From: Clostridium sp. AM22-11AC
Lineage (GTDB): Bacteria; Bacillota; Clostridia; Lachnospirales; Lachnospiraceae
Assembly (NCBI RefSeq): GCF_003473545.1
Contig: NZ_QUCM01000014.1
Coordinates: 21,767 to 85,766, forward strand
Direction of reading: 5' to 3'
Length of the DNA stretch: 64,000 nt
Shown: positions 8,472 through 16,488 of the stretch, in pieces
How the letters are laid out: the number at the start of each line of letters is the position of its first letter
How positions within the stretch are numbered: the stretch's first letter is position 1
The notes under the pieces: generated by a model
Databases searched by the model: none
Seen by the model: the letters and a program-made list of their open reading frames with translations, nothing else
Told to the model about the DNA's origin: nothing
Program-made: the position numbers and the translations under genes

Positions 8472-9653
8472 ATGAAGTACGATTTTAACAAAGTACAGGA
8501 CCGCATTGGCTCTGACTCCATTAAGTGGGAAAAACAGCTGAAATTTGGTACAAAGACAGGACTTCTTCCTTTCTGGATCGCTGATACTGACTTTGCAACA
8601 TTGCCGGAAGCGGTAGAGGCAATGAAGAAACGTCTGGAACATCCGGTTTTCGGCTATACCACGACAGGAGAGAGAACTTTGGAAACAGTAAGAGGCTGGT
8701 ATAAGCGCCGTCATCAGGTAGATCTGCCTGTCAGTGCTTTTTCTCCTTCTGAAGGTGTTGTTACATCTATCTGGTTCTCAATCCGCGGCTTTACACAGCC
8801 GGGAGACGGAGTTTTAGTGTTTACTCCTGTATATGACCCATTTTTCGCTGTGATCAACAACCAGGGAAGAAAACAGGTTGACTGTCCACTGGTTTACAGC
8901 GAAGGCCGTTACACCATTGACTGGGAAGATCTGGAAAAGAAATTAGCCGGTGGTGATGTAAAGGCCATGATCTTCTGCAACCCGCACAACCCGGTAGGCC
9001 GTGTATGGACAGAAGATGAGGTCAGAAATATCGTAGAACTGTGTAAGAAATATTCCATATGGCTGTTCTCTGATGAGATCCATGGAGATGTAGTCCTTTA
9101 CGGACATCAGTATACTTCTGCTGCACGTTTCGCTGATGTGTACGATCATATGCTGGTCTACACCGCGATCAGCAAGACCTTTAACATGGCAGGTCTTCAT
9201 TCTTCCTGTACCATTATTCCAAATCCGGAGTACAAGAAGATCCAGGAAGACACCCTTCGCCAGGCATGGCTTATGAGCCCTAACTGCATGGCAAACAGTG
9301 CCATTGAAGCCTGCTATACATATGGTGATGAATGGGTAGATGAACAGAATGCATACCTTACAGAAAATGCTGAATTTGTTACCAGCTATCTGAAAGAGCA
9401 TGCACCACAGATCAAGCCTGTTAAGCCAGAAGGTACTTACCTGATGTGGTTAGACTGCAGCGGACTTTCCATGACTTCCGAGGAGATGGTAAAGATCCTG
9501 GCATCTGAATATAAGATGGCAGTAGGAGGAGGAGCCGGATATCAGGGCAATGGAGAACATTTCCTCCGCTTTAATATCGGCTGTCCAAGAGAGACTCTTG
9601 AAAAGGGTATGGAAATACTGGCACAGTTTGTGGCAGATAAGAAAGGGGTATAA
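8472..9653 (+). CDS. MalY/PatB-type PLP enzyme (C-S lyase / aminotransferase)
   Basis: 393 residues of fold-type I aminotransferase. Seen: LPFWIADTDF near the N-terminus (typical MalY/PatB WVADMDF motif), FCNPHNPVGRVW, FSDEIHGDVVL (Asp that contacts the PLP pyridine), AISKTFNMAGL with the PLP-binding lysine, and FLRFNIGCPRE with the carboxylate-binding Arg. Members cleave cystathionine, cysteine or related thio-amino acids to a thiol, pyruvate and ammonia, or transaminate. The ribosome binding site GGAGG lies 7 bp before the ATG. It is 2 bp upstream of an amino-acid permease, so both belong to one transcript. Substrate unknown; a sulfur- or selenium-containing amino acid is a reasonable guess from family. 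Confidence 0.9.
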   Translation: MKYDFNKVQDRIGSDSIKWEKQLKFGTKTGLLPFWIADTDFATLPEAVEAMKKRLEHPVFGYTTTGERTLETVRGWYKRRHQVDLPVSAFSPSEGVVTSIWFSIRGFTQPGDGVLVFTPVYDPFFAVINNQGRKQVDCPLVYSEGRYTIDWEDLEKKLAGGDVKAMIFCNPHNPVGRVWTEDEVRNIVELCKKYSIWLFSDEIHGDVVLYGHQYTSAARFADVYDHMLVYTAISKTFNMAGLHSSCTIIPNPEYKKIQEDTLRQAWLMSPNCMANSAIEACYTYGDEWVDEQNAYLTENAEFVTSYLKEHAPQIKPVKPEGTYLMWLDCSGLSMTSEEMVKILASEYKMAVGGGAGYQGNGEHFLRFNIGCPRETLEKGMEILAQFVADKKGV

Positions 9654-9655
9654 CT

Positions 9656-10963
9656 ATGGAAAACAAAAAACTGAATTTCTGGGAATGCATGAGTTTCTGT
9701 ATTGGCCAGATCGTTGGTTCCGGTGTATTTGTACTGACTGGTATCGTAATCGGACTGACCGGACACGGCGCACCTTACGGCTTTGTTCTTGCAGCACTGA
9801 TCGCTGTATGTCAGCTGGTTCCAATGGCAACTCTGGCATCCAGTATGCCTGCAACCGGAGGCAGCTATGTGTATGCTAAAAAACTGATCGGACCAAGAGC
9901 ATCTTTCGTATTCTTAATGATGTTCGTTCTTCAGCAGGTACTGATCGCAACCTTCGCTATTGGCTTTGCAAGCTATGTAGCTGTTATCTTCCCTGATGTA
10001 AATCAGAAGTTAGTAGCACTTGGCGCACTGACTCTGGCAGTAGTAGTAAACATGATCGGCCTTAAGACTTCTGCAAAAGTACAGAAGTTCATGGTAGCAT
10101 TATTGCTGATTTCTCTGTTTATTTACATTGTATTTGGTCTTCCTAAGGTAGACTGGTCTGCACTGGCATTGAATAAAGAAAATATTATGCCAAACGGTCC
10201 AATGAAATTTCTTCGCGGTGCTGCAATGCTTTCCTTTGCATGTGCAGGTGCTAAGTTCTTAGCTGAGAATGGCGGTGAAGTAGAAAATCCTGGAAAGACT
10301 ATTCCGAAAGCCATGGTATTTTCTACACTGCTTGTTGCAATTTTCTATGCTTTAGTTGGTATCGTTGCTGCCTGCGTTCTTCCTGTAGAAGAAGTAGCTG
10401 GTGTAAATATCTCTGTAGTAGCAAAATCCGTATTCCCTGCACCGATCTACCTGTTCTTCGTAATCGGCGGTGCCTGGTTCGCATTACTGACCACTTTAAA
10501 TGGTACCTTATCCTGGACCACACGTTCTCTTCAGAGAGCTGCTATGGACGGATGGCTGCCAGAGGCATGTGCAAAGGAAAATAAGGGCGGTACACCTGTT
10601 ATCCTGTTATTATTCTTCTTTGTAGTTGGTATTATTCCAATCGTAACTGGTATGAATACTTCTGATATCGCAAACATGGGTACTGGCTGTGGTAAGCTGA
10701 CTGACCTGTTAATGGTATATGCCTGCTTCCGTCTGCCTAAGGTATTCCCGGAAGAATACAGAAAATCTGCTCTGTACATGAGCCCTGCAAAGTTAAATGT
10801 AGCTCTGGCAGTTGTATTCGTTGTACTGGCAGCTACTTCCTATGTCAGCCTGTCCAGCTTAAATGCAAGACAGTTCCTGTACATTGGTCTGTTTATCCTT
10901 GCAGCGATCGTGCTGATGTTAGTTCGTTATAAGAACGTAAAAGATAAAATGGATCAGCAGTAA
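9656..10963 (+). CDS. APC-superfamily amino-acid permease
   Basis: 435 residues with about 12 hydrophobic segments. The N-terminal GQIVGSGVFVLTG is the conserved APC substrate-binding loop of TM1 (GxIIGSGIF type), and PATGGSYVYAKKLIG in the TM2-TM3 region is typical. FACAGAKFLAENGGEVENPGKTIPKA corresponds to the conserved TM6 E-N-P-x-K-T-I-P stretch. The protein is an inner-membrane amino-acid/proton symporter or antiporter. It starts 2 bp after the C-S lyase gene with a ribosome binding site (GAAAGGGG) inside that gene's end, so it is presumably the uptake route for the lyase substrate. Confidence 0.92.
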   Translation: MENKKLNFWECMSFCIGQIVGSGVFVLTGIVIGLTGHGAPYGFVLAALIAVCQLVPMATLASSMPATGGSYVYAKKLIGPRASFVFLMMFVLQQVLIATFAIGFASYVAVIFPDVNQKLVALGALTLAVVVNMIGLKTSAKVQKFMVALLLISLFIYIVFGLPKVDWSALALNKENIMPNGPMKFLRGAAMLSFACAGAKFLAENGGEVENPGKTIPKAMVFSTLLVAIFYALVGIVAACVLPVEEVAGVNISVVAKSVFPAPIYLFFVIGGAWFALLTTLNGTLSWTTRSLQRAAMDGWLPEACAKENKGGTPVILLLFFFVVGIIPIVTGMNTSDIANMGTGCGKLTDLLMVYACFRLPKVFPEEYRKSALYMSPAKLNVALAVVFVVLAATSYVSLSSLNARQFLYIGLFILAAIVLMLVRYKNVKDKMDQQ

Positions 10964-11046
10964 GCACTGTCTGATACCGGGAAAACGCGGTGGGGTGTTG
11001 CGGCAATAACATTCTCACCGCGTTCCCTGTTATGGGAGGTAAGACT

Positions 11047-12306
11047 ATGAAATATGCAGTAGTAGGCTTTGGTACAGCCGGCTACCATGCAGTGAAAAAG
11101 ATCCGTGAACTGGATAAAGAAGGATGCATTGATGTATACAGCAATACAGGTCGTGCCCCTTATAATCCTATGCTGACGACTTATTATGCTTTTGGAAAGC
11201 TGGAATATGAGGGAATGTTTCCTTTCGGCGATCTGGAGCAGATACAAAAAGAAGTGGATTTTAACCTTCGCAGGGAACAGGTGATCAAGGTTCATGGATC
11301 AGAACATCTGGTAGAAACAGAAAATGGATCAGAGCAGTATGACCGCATTCTGATCGCAACAGGCGCAAGGGCATTTGCTCCTCCTGTAAAAGGACTGGAG
11401 CCAGAGGATGCATTTTTAATGCGTACAGTAGAAGATGCCCTTCGTTTTAAAGACAGACTAAAGAAAAATGATATTAAACATGCCGTTGTGATCGGCGCTT
11501 CCATGGCTGGTATCAAGGTAGTGGAAGTCCTTCACAAATATGGCATCGAGACCTGGCTTTTAGATCTGGCAAGCTATATTTTCCCTCTGGCTGCCTACAA
11601 AGAAGTAGCAAAAGAGATCGAAAAGAGAGTAGAAGCCCAGGGCGTTCATCTGATGTTTGGGGTCACCATTGACCATATGGAACAGGAAAACGGGGAAAAG
11701 ACAGCTGTTTTAACAGATGGAAGCCGCATTCCTGCTGATATCGTTGGCCTGTGTATTGGTACAAGAGCCATTACAGACACCGTTCAGGGAGAAGTGGAGA
11801 TTGGAAGAGGTATTGTGGTAGATGACCATATGCGTACTTCTGTTCCCGGAATTTATGCTGCAGGTGACTGCTGTGAAGGCAACAACCTGGAAAGCGGCCA
11901 GAACCAGATCATTGGTCTGTGGGCCAATGCCAATCACCAGGGTGAAACTGCCGGTATCAACATGGCGGGGGGAGATATGGCCTATAAGGGAAATATCCTT
12001 CACAATATCACCCATTTTATGAATATGGATTTTATTGGTTTTGGAGACAACCGGATGCAGGGAGAGGTCCTAGAATACGGTTCTCTTTCAGAAGATCTGT
12101 ATATCCGCCTTGTATTAGACGGAAAGCGCATTGTAGGCGCTAATATTTTAGACAATTATCGTGTCAGCGGCATTATTAAAAACTATATGCTGCGGCTGTT
12201 TGCTGGTGAACAGTTTGTTCTGCCGGATTATCAGCGGGCTATGCTGGTAAAAGCGGGACTTTCCGTTCCTTTTATAGATGAAGTTGAGGAGAAGATTCAT
12301 GGATAG
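11047..12306 (+). CDS. FAD-dependent pyridine-nucleotide oxidoreductase (electron-input subunit)
   Basis: 419 residues. N-terminal FAD-binding Rossmann fold (MKYAVVGFGTAGYHAVKKI), a central second Rossmann fold for NAD(P)H (HAVVIGASMAGIKVVEVL) with ATGARAF before it, and YAAGDCCEG for the FAD ribityl chain near residue 280. No redox CxxxxC pair is present near the FAD, so it is not a classical disulfide reductase and fits better with the NADH:rubredoxin/nitrite-reductase type. The start at 11047 is chosen because GGGAGG lies 7 bp upstream; an earlier in-frame start has no site. Its end overlaps the molybdopterin gene by 8 bp. It presumably feeds NAD(P)H electrons to the two following gene products. 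Confidence 0.88.
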   Translation: MKYAVVGFGTAGYHAVKKIRELDKEGCIDVYSNTGRAPYNPMLTTYYAFGKLEYEGMFPFGDLEQIQKEVDFNLRREQVIKVHGSEHLVETENGSEQYDRILIATGARAFAPPVKGLEPEDAFLMRTVEDALRFKDRLKKNDIKHAVVIGASMAGIKVVEVLHKYGIETWLLDLASYIFPLAAYKEVAKEIEKRVEAQGVHLMFGVTIDHMEQENGEKTAVLTDGSRIPADIVGLCIGTRAITDTVQGEVEIGRGIVVDDHMRTSVPGIYAAGDCCEGNNLESGQNQIIGLWANANHQGETAGINMAGGDMAYKGNILHNITHFMNMDFIGFGDNRMQGEVLEYGSLSEDLYIRLVLDGKRIVGANILDNYRVSGIIKNYMLRLFAGEQFVLPDYQRAMLVKAGLSVPFIDEVEEKIHG

Positions 12307-14434
12307 TTTAGAGGCTTTAAAAAAAGCAAAGATACCGGGACCGGAGACCGGCATTGAAAAAAAGAATACGGTCTGTGCTATCTGTTCTCCGGCATACAAC
12401 TGCGGTGTATGCGCTTATGTAAAAGATGGAAAAATGGTAAAACTGGAAGGTTTGGATGAACATCCAAGAAATAAGGGATGTCTATGTACAAAAGGACTTT
12501 CCGGCCGTGGTTTTGCTTACAGAGAAGACCGTATCAAGACACCTCTTCGCCGCATTGGCAAAAGAGGAGAAGGAAAATTTGAACCGATCACCTGGGATGA
12601 AGCCTATAAGGAGATCGCTGAAAAGCTAAATCACATTAAAGAGACAGATGGCCCTCAGGCAGTAGCATTTTTCGGCGGTTACAATAAATGGTTCCGTCCG
12701 TGGCTGCGCCGGTTTGCCCATTCTTTTGGAACTATGAACTATGGTACAGAGTCCAGCACCTGTATGACGGCTGGCTGGATGGCATGGAAAACAGCCATCG
12801 GACAGCTGGCAAAGCCGGATATGCCAAACTGTGACCTGCTTCTTGGCTGGGCATTTAATCCTTATTATTCCGGTTACTTAAAGGCTCAGGGAGCAGAAAA
12901 AGCAAGAGCAAGAGGTATGAAAGTCATTGTAGTAGACCCAAAGATCACGCCTACTACAGAAAAAATGTGTGATCTGCATCTGCGTCCTTATCCGGGAACA
13001 GACGGCGCTTTGGCCCTGTGCATGGGAAATGTACTGATCCAGAAAGGCTGGATCGATAAAGAATACATTGACAAGTATGTACATGGTTTTAAAGAATATG
13101 CCCAGTATGCAGCAGGATTTAATGAGACCAATGTAGAAAAGCTGACAGGCGTTCCCTATGAGTTAGTGGTAAAGGCCTGCGAGATGATCCATGAAAGCAA
13201 GTCCATGGCCATTAACGAAAACAGTGCGCCTATTCCACACCACAAAAACGGTTTCCAGAATTACCGTGCCATTATGGCGCTTTCAGCTTTGACCGGCAAT
13301 TTTGACCGCAAAGGCGGACAGCTGCCGGGAGAACATACATTTACTCACCAGATCGCAGGTTTTACTACCCTGGAAGATGAATTTGCCGACGGCACAGAGC
13401 CAAAGGATGCAGTCCTTCCAGTAGGAGCCATCAGGTTCCCGTTGTGGTATCATATGGAACGGGAGATGCAGTGCGTGGACCTGCCAAGGCAGATCCATGA
13501 GGGAACACCTTATCCTGTTAAGGCATTATTTGCTCTGGGCTTAAATTACCGCATTCTTCCAGATGACCAGTATTTTAAGTCTGCCATGGAGAAACTGGAC
13601 TTTTTCGTAGATGCAGACCTGTTTATGACTGACGCTGCAAAAATGGCAGATATTGTCCTTCCGGTGTGCACTTCCTATGAAAGAGGAGAGTTAGAGACTT
13701 ATCCAGGCGGCTATGCATGGCTGACCAAACCTGCCATTGACAGAGTAGGAGAGAGCAAGTCAGACGCAGAGATCTTATGTGAACTGGCAAAAGTAATGAA
13801 CCTGGGGGATAAGCGCCTGGAAGAAGGCTATGAGAAAAACATTGAGGAGATTTTATCTAACCTGGATCTTACAATGGATGAACTGCGTTCCAGTGACCTG
13901 CCTGTAAAAGTGCGGGGGGTAAAACCTTATGTTCCGGGAACGATCCTTGAAAAAGGCTGCAAGACTCCAACTGGTAAATTTGAGTTATATTCAGAACTGA
14001 TCGCTTCTCATCCGGAATGGCACTTAGATGCCCTTCCAACTTATTGCGAGCCAATGGATGAAGCAGATGAAACCGTATATCCGTTTATTCTCTGCTCCGG
14101 CGGAAGATTGCCAAATGCTATCCATTCCCGTCTCCACAAGGTACCGTGGGTACGCAGCCTGCGTCCGGATCCTATGGCAGATATTTCCATAGAAGATGCA
14201 CAGGCATTGGGCTTAAAAGAGGGGGACGATATAGAACTGTTTACAGAAAGAGGAACCATTTCCGTAAAAGTACATCCAACACACAGGGTGCAAAAAAATG
14301 TGGTCTTCTTCTATCATGGATATTCGGAAGCAGATGTAAACTCCCTGATGTCCGGAACCCATGTAGACCCATATTCCGGTTTCCCGGCTTATAATTCTAC
14401 CAGATGTGGTATGAGAAAGAAGGTGCAGCGATGA
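12299..14434 (+). CDS. Molybdopterin oxidoreductase, DMSO-reductase superfamily, cytoplasmic
   Basis: 711 residues. The N-terminal [4Fe-4S] domain has cysteines in CAICSPAYNCGVC and GCLCTKG. The core molybdopterin domains follow, with YGTESSTCMTAGW (about residues 148-160), where the Cys is the probable Mo ligand by position; this is inference. The C-terminal dinucleotide-binding domain runs from about residue 560 (KTPTGKFELYSE, YPFILCSGGRLPNAIHSR, FPAYNSTRCG). There is no twin-arginine signal, so it acts in the cytoplasm. The start at 12299 is supported by GAGGAG 8 bp upstream and overlaps the FAD gene. It forms a tight unit with the FAD and ferredoxin genes. The substrate cannot be read from sequence; related enzymes reduce oxides, dehydroxylate or transhydroxylate aromatics, or act on sulfur compounds. 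Confidence 0.92.
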   Translation: MDSLEALKKAKIPGPETGIEKKNTVCAICSPAYNCGVCAYVKDGKMVKLEGLDEHPRNKGCLCTKGLSGRGFAYREDRIKTPLRRIGKRGEGKFEPITWDEAYKEIAEKLNHIKETDGPQAVAFFGGYNKWFRPWLRRFAHSFGTMNYGTESSTCMTAGWMAWKTAIGQLAKPDMPNCDLLLGWAFNPYYSGYLKAQGAEKARARGMKVIVVDPKITPTTEKMCDLHLRPYPGTDGALALCMGNVLIQKGWIDKEYIDKYVHGFKEYAQYAAGFNETNVEKLTGVPYELVVKACEMIHESKSMAINENSAPIPHHKNGFQNYRAIMALSALTGNFDRKGGQLPGEHTFTHQIAGFTTLEDEFADGTEPKDAVLPVGAIRFPLWYHMEREMQCVDLPRQIHEGTPYPVKALFALGLNYRILPDDQYFKSAMEKLDFFVDADLFMTDAAKMADIVLPVCTSYERGELETYPGGYAWLTKPAIDRVGESKSDAEILCELAKVMNLGDKRLEEGYEKNIEEILSNLDLTMDELRSSDLPVKVRGVKPYVPGTILEKGCKTPTGKFELYSELIASHPEWHLDALPTYCEPMDEADETVYPFILCSGGRLPNAIHSRLHKVPWVRSLRPDPMADISIEDAQALGLKEGDDIELFTERGTISVKVHPTHRVQKNVVFFYHGYSEADVNSLMSGTHVDPYSGFPAYNSTRCGMRKKVQR

Positions 14435-14955
14435 AGAAATATGCAATAGATCTGGATATTACCAAGTGTATTTCCTGCGGAGCCTGCTCCATCGCCTGCA
14501 TGGATCAGAACGACTTTCAGGTAAAAGAAGGGCAGAGACCTTTCAGAAATGTATTTGACCTGGAAATGGAGCAAAAAGGAGAGGTAAAATACAGCCACCT
14601 GTCTTTAGCCTGCATGCACTGTAGCGATGCGCCTTGCATTACCGCCTGCCCAAGCGCCTGTCTGCGCAAAGATCCGGAGACCAACCTTACAGTTTACGAT
14701 ACCACTAACTGTATCGGCTGTCACAGCTGCGCTATGGCATGTCCTTATGGTATCCCTTCCTTTGGGGAAAATGGCAAGATGATTAAATGTGACGGCTGCT
14801 ATGTAAGAGTCCATCACGGAATGCTTCCGGCCTGCGTAAAAGCCTGTCCGGTAAAGGCGCTGCAATTAGTAGATACAGAAGCCAAAGAACCGCAGATCCC
14901 ACCGGAACATTCTTTAAGGATGACAAGTGCGGGAATGTTGAAGCAGCAGGTGTAA
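14431..14955 (+). CDS. Four-cluster [4Fe-4S] ferredoxin-like subunit (DmsB/PhsB type)
   Basis: 174 residues with four cysteine groups typical of the electron-transfer subunit of molybdoenzymes: CISCGACSIAC, CMHCSDAPCITACP, CIGCHSCAMACP and CDGCYVRV...CVKACP. Start and previous stop share ATGA (4-bp overlap), which shows translational coupling with the molybdopterin gene. There is no membrane-anchor subunit downstream, so the set FAD protein / ferredoxin / Mo protein appears to be a soluble NAD(P)H-linked enzyme rather than a quinone-linked respiratory one. After the stop the operon seems to end; the next genes have their own promoter at 14990. Confidence 0.93.
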   Translation: MKKYAIDLDITKCISCGACSIACMDQNDFQVKEGQRPFRNVFDLEMEQKGEVKYSHLSLACMHCSDAPCITACPSACLRKDPETNLTVYDTTNCIGCHSCAMACPYGIPSFGENGKMIKCDGCYVRVHHGMLPACVKACPVKALQLVDTEAKEPQIPPEHSLRMTSAGMLKQQV

Positions 14956-14989
14956 GTAAAAATAACTGCATCCATAAGCCAGAACCTAT

Positions 14990-15019
14990 TTTACATGTGA
15001 GAAAAAGATTTGTTATAAT
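14990..15019 (+). promoter_or_regulatory. Sigma-A-type promoter upstream of azlCD
   Basis: TTTACA (14990-14995) and TATAAT (15014-15019) are separated by 18 bp. Transcription would begin at about 15026, right at the hairpin described next. Confidence 0.7.
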
Positions 15020-15021
15020 GA

Positions 15022-15068
15022 TACTGTCGCAGATTAGGCATTTTTGTCTGGTCTGTGGCAGTATTTTT
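15022..15068 (+). terminator. Promoter-proximal terminator hairpin / possible attenuator before azlCD
   Basis: TACTGTCGCAGA (15022-15033) pairs over 12 bp (two G-U pairs) with TCTGTGGCAGTA (15052-15063) and is followed by TTTTTATT. It lies immediately after the -10 box at 15014, so a transcript would stop after about 45 nt unless the hairpin is prevented. The 345-bp gene-poor stretch 14956-15300 holds this hairpin, the promoter and a 37-codon ORF. Confidence 0.6.
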
Positions 15069-15124
15069 ATTGCCATGGATTTGAAAAATGGAAAATATTG
15101 TAAAAATAAACAGGAGAAGGTCAT

Positions 15125-15238
15125 ATGGAAAAAGCTCTGAAAAAGAGAGAAGCCCAGGCAGTTGTGATCGAAGAAATGAGAAGGACCGGAAAGATCATTC
15201 CAAGGATCGGAAAGACGAAAAGTCCACTTACCCATTGA
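15125..15238 (+). CDS. Possible 37-residue basic small protein
   Basis: ATG at 15125 with AGGAGAAGG 5-10 bp upstream, ending at TGA 15236-15238. The product starts MEKALKKREAQAVVIEEMRR and ends in KSPLTH; it has many Lys/Arg residues and no membrane segment. The well-placed ribosome binding site and position between a leader terminator and azlC make translation plausible, either as a small protein or as a leader peptide. There is no run of a single amino acid that would suggest classic attenuation by one tRNA. I do not recognise it. Confidence 0.45.
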   Translation: MEKALKKREAQAVVIEEMRRTGKIIPRIGKTKSPLTH

Positions 15239-15300
15239 CAAAGTAGGAATTAAAAGATATGATAAGCGCAAAGAAAACGGAGTGAAAGGACATCTACGGT

Positions 15301-15984
15301 ATGACAAGATCACAGATCCGAAAATATGCGTTTATCAAATCCATTCCCATTATGTGCAGCTATATTTTTGTCAGTATGGCTTATGGTATTATGATGGAAG
15401 ATGCAGGTTTTAAGTGGTATTATTCTTTGCTGGTGAGCCTGACCGTGTATACAGGCGCCTTCCAGTTTGTGCTGATCACATTTTTAAGCAGCGGAGCTTC
15501 TATTATAACAGTGGCTCTCACAGCACTGCTGATGAACAGCCGTCAGAGTTTTTACAGCCTTACGTTCCTGGAAGATTTTAAGAAAATGGGAAAACGGATG
15601 CTTTATATGATCCATACCATGACAGATGAGACCTATGCCGTAAACTGTACGCTGGAACTGCCACAGAAAGAAAAAGAGGATACCATGTTCCTGGTGGCAT
15701 TTTTCAGCCGTTGTTACTGGATGATCGGTTCTGTTTTAGGCGGAATGTTAGGACAGCTGATCCCGTGGGATATGGAAGGCATTGATTTCTGCATGACAGC
15801 CCTGTTTGTGATCATTTTTATTGACCAGTGGGAGAAGGCAGACAGACATACACCGGCTTTAGCTGGTCTTGGGATCGGCATTATCTGCCTGATCATATTT
15901 GGGGCTTCCGGTTTTATGCTTCCGGCACTTTTACTTACATCAGGATTATTAGTGGTGTTACAGAAGAGAAAGGAGGAAGTATAG
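15301..15984 (+). CDS. azlC: AzlC-type branched-chain amino-acid exporter, large subunit
   Basis: 227 residues, about 5-6 membrane segments. The N-terminal half matches the AzlC family (SIPIMCSYIFVSMAYGIMMEDAGF, then AFQFVLITFLSSGASIITVALTALLMNSRQSFYSL, where the LMNxRxxFY pattern is diagnostic). AzlC works together with the small AzlD protein as an exporter of branched-chain amino acids and analogues such as 4-azaleucine. azlD begins at the base after the azlC stop. The upstream leader carries a promoter, a terminator-like hairpin and a small ORF. Confidence 0.92.
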   Translation: MTRSQIRKYAFIKSIPIMCSYIFVSMAYGIMMEDAGFKWYYSLLVSLTVYTGAFQFVLITFLSSGASIITVALTALLMNSRQSFYSLTFLEDFKKMGKRMLYMIHTMTDETYAVNCTLELPQKEKEDTMFLVAFFSRCYWMIGSVLGGMLGQLIPWDMEGIDFCMTALFVIIFIDQWEKADRHTPALAGLGIGIICLIIFGASGFMLPALLLTSGLLVVLQKRKEEV

Positions 15985-16317
15985 ATGAGTACAGAAAGAA
16001 TATTGATCATGATCGCAGTTTCTGCTCTTTGTACCTTCTTTTTGAGGGCTCTTCCGTTTCTGGCTTTCGGCGGATCACAGAAGATGCCGGACTGGCTGGA
16101 CCGATTGGGAAAAACACTTCCCTCAGCGATCATGGCAGTGCTGATCGTCTACTGTTTGAAAGATGTGGGAAGTGATGTGGTACATATCGGACTTCCAAAG
16201 ATAGCAGCGGTAGTGATCGTAGCGTTGTCTTATAAATGGAAGCATAATACATTAGTAAGTATTGCAGTAGGAACGGCCGGATATATGATCCTTCTTCGAG
16301 TGGCAGCTATGTTGTAA
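15985..16317 (+). CDS. azlD: AzlD-type branched-chain amino-acid exporter, small subunit
   Basis: 110 residues with three or four hydrophobic segments; the AzlD family pattern CTFFLRALPFLAFG at the N-terminus is clear, and the KTLPSAIMAVLIVYCLKD stretch is typical. It starts immediately after the azlC stop, with GAAAGGAGG inside the azlC end as ribosome binding site. It is the partner subunit of AzlC at the cytoplasmic membrane. Confidence 0.92.
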   Translation: MSTERILIMIAVSALCTFFLRALPFLAFGGSQKMPDWLDRLGKTLPSAIMAVLIVYCLKDVGSDVVHIGLPKIAAVVIVALSYKWKHNTLVSIAVGTAGYMILLRVAAML

Positions 16318-16382
16318 GATTCATGCATCTGGCGGAACAGAGAATGTATACATATTGGAAAAACATATAGAAAGAGCATATA

Positions 16383-16440
16383 AAAAAGCGGTGCAGGAAG
16401 CATATCCAAATGATATGTATCCATGCATCGCTTTTTGCTT
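16383..16440 (+). terminator. Strong terminator after azlD
   Basis: AAAAAGCGGTGCA (16383-16395) pairs with TGCATCGCTTTTT (16424-16436), with an inner CATATC/GATATG stem, ending in a T run. It can serve both strands and separates azlD from the convergent glycosyltransferase gene. Confidence 0.8.
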
Positions 16441-16488
16441 TTTATGATCTTCCTTCCAACTACAGGAAGAAGATTTTTCGTATTTAAT

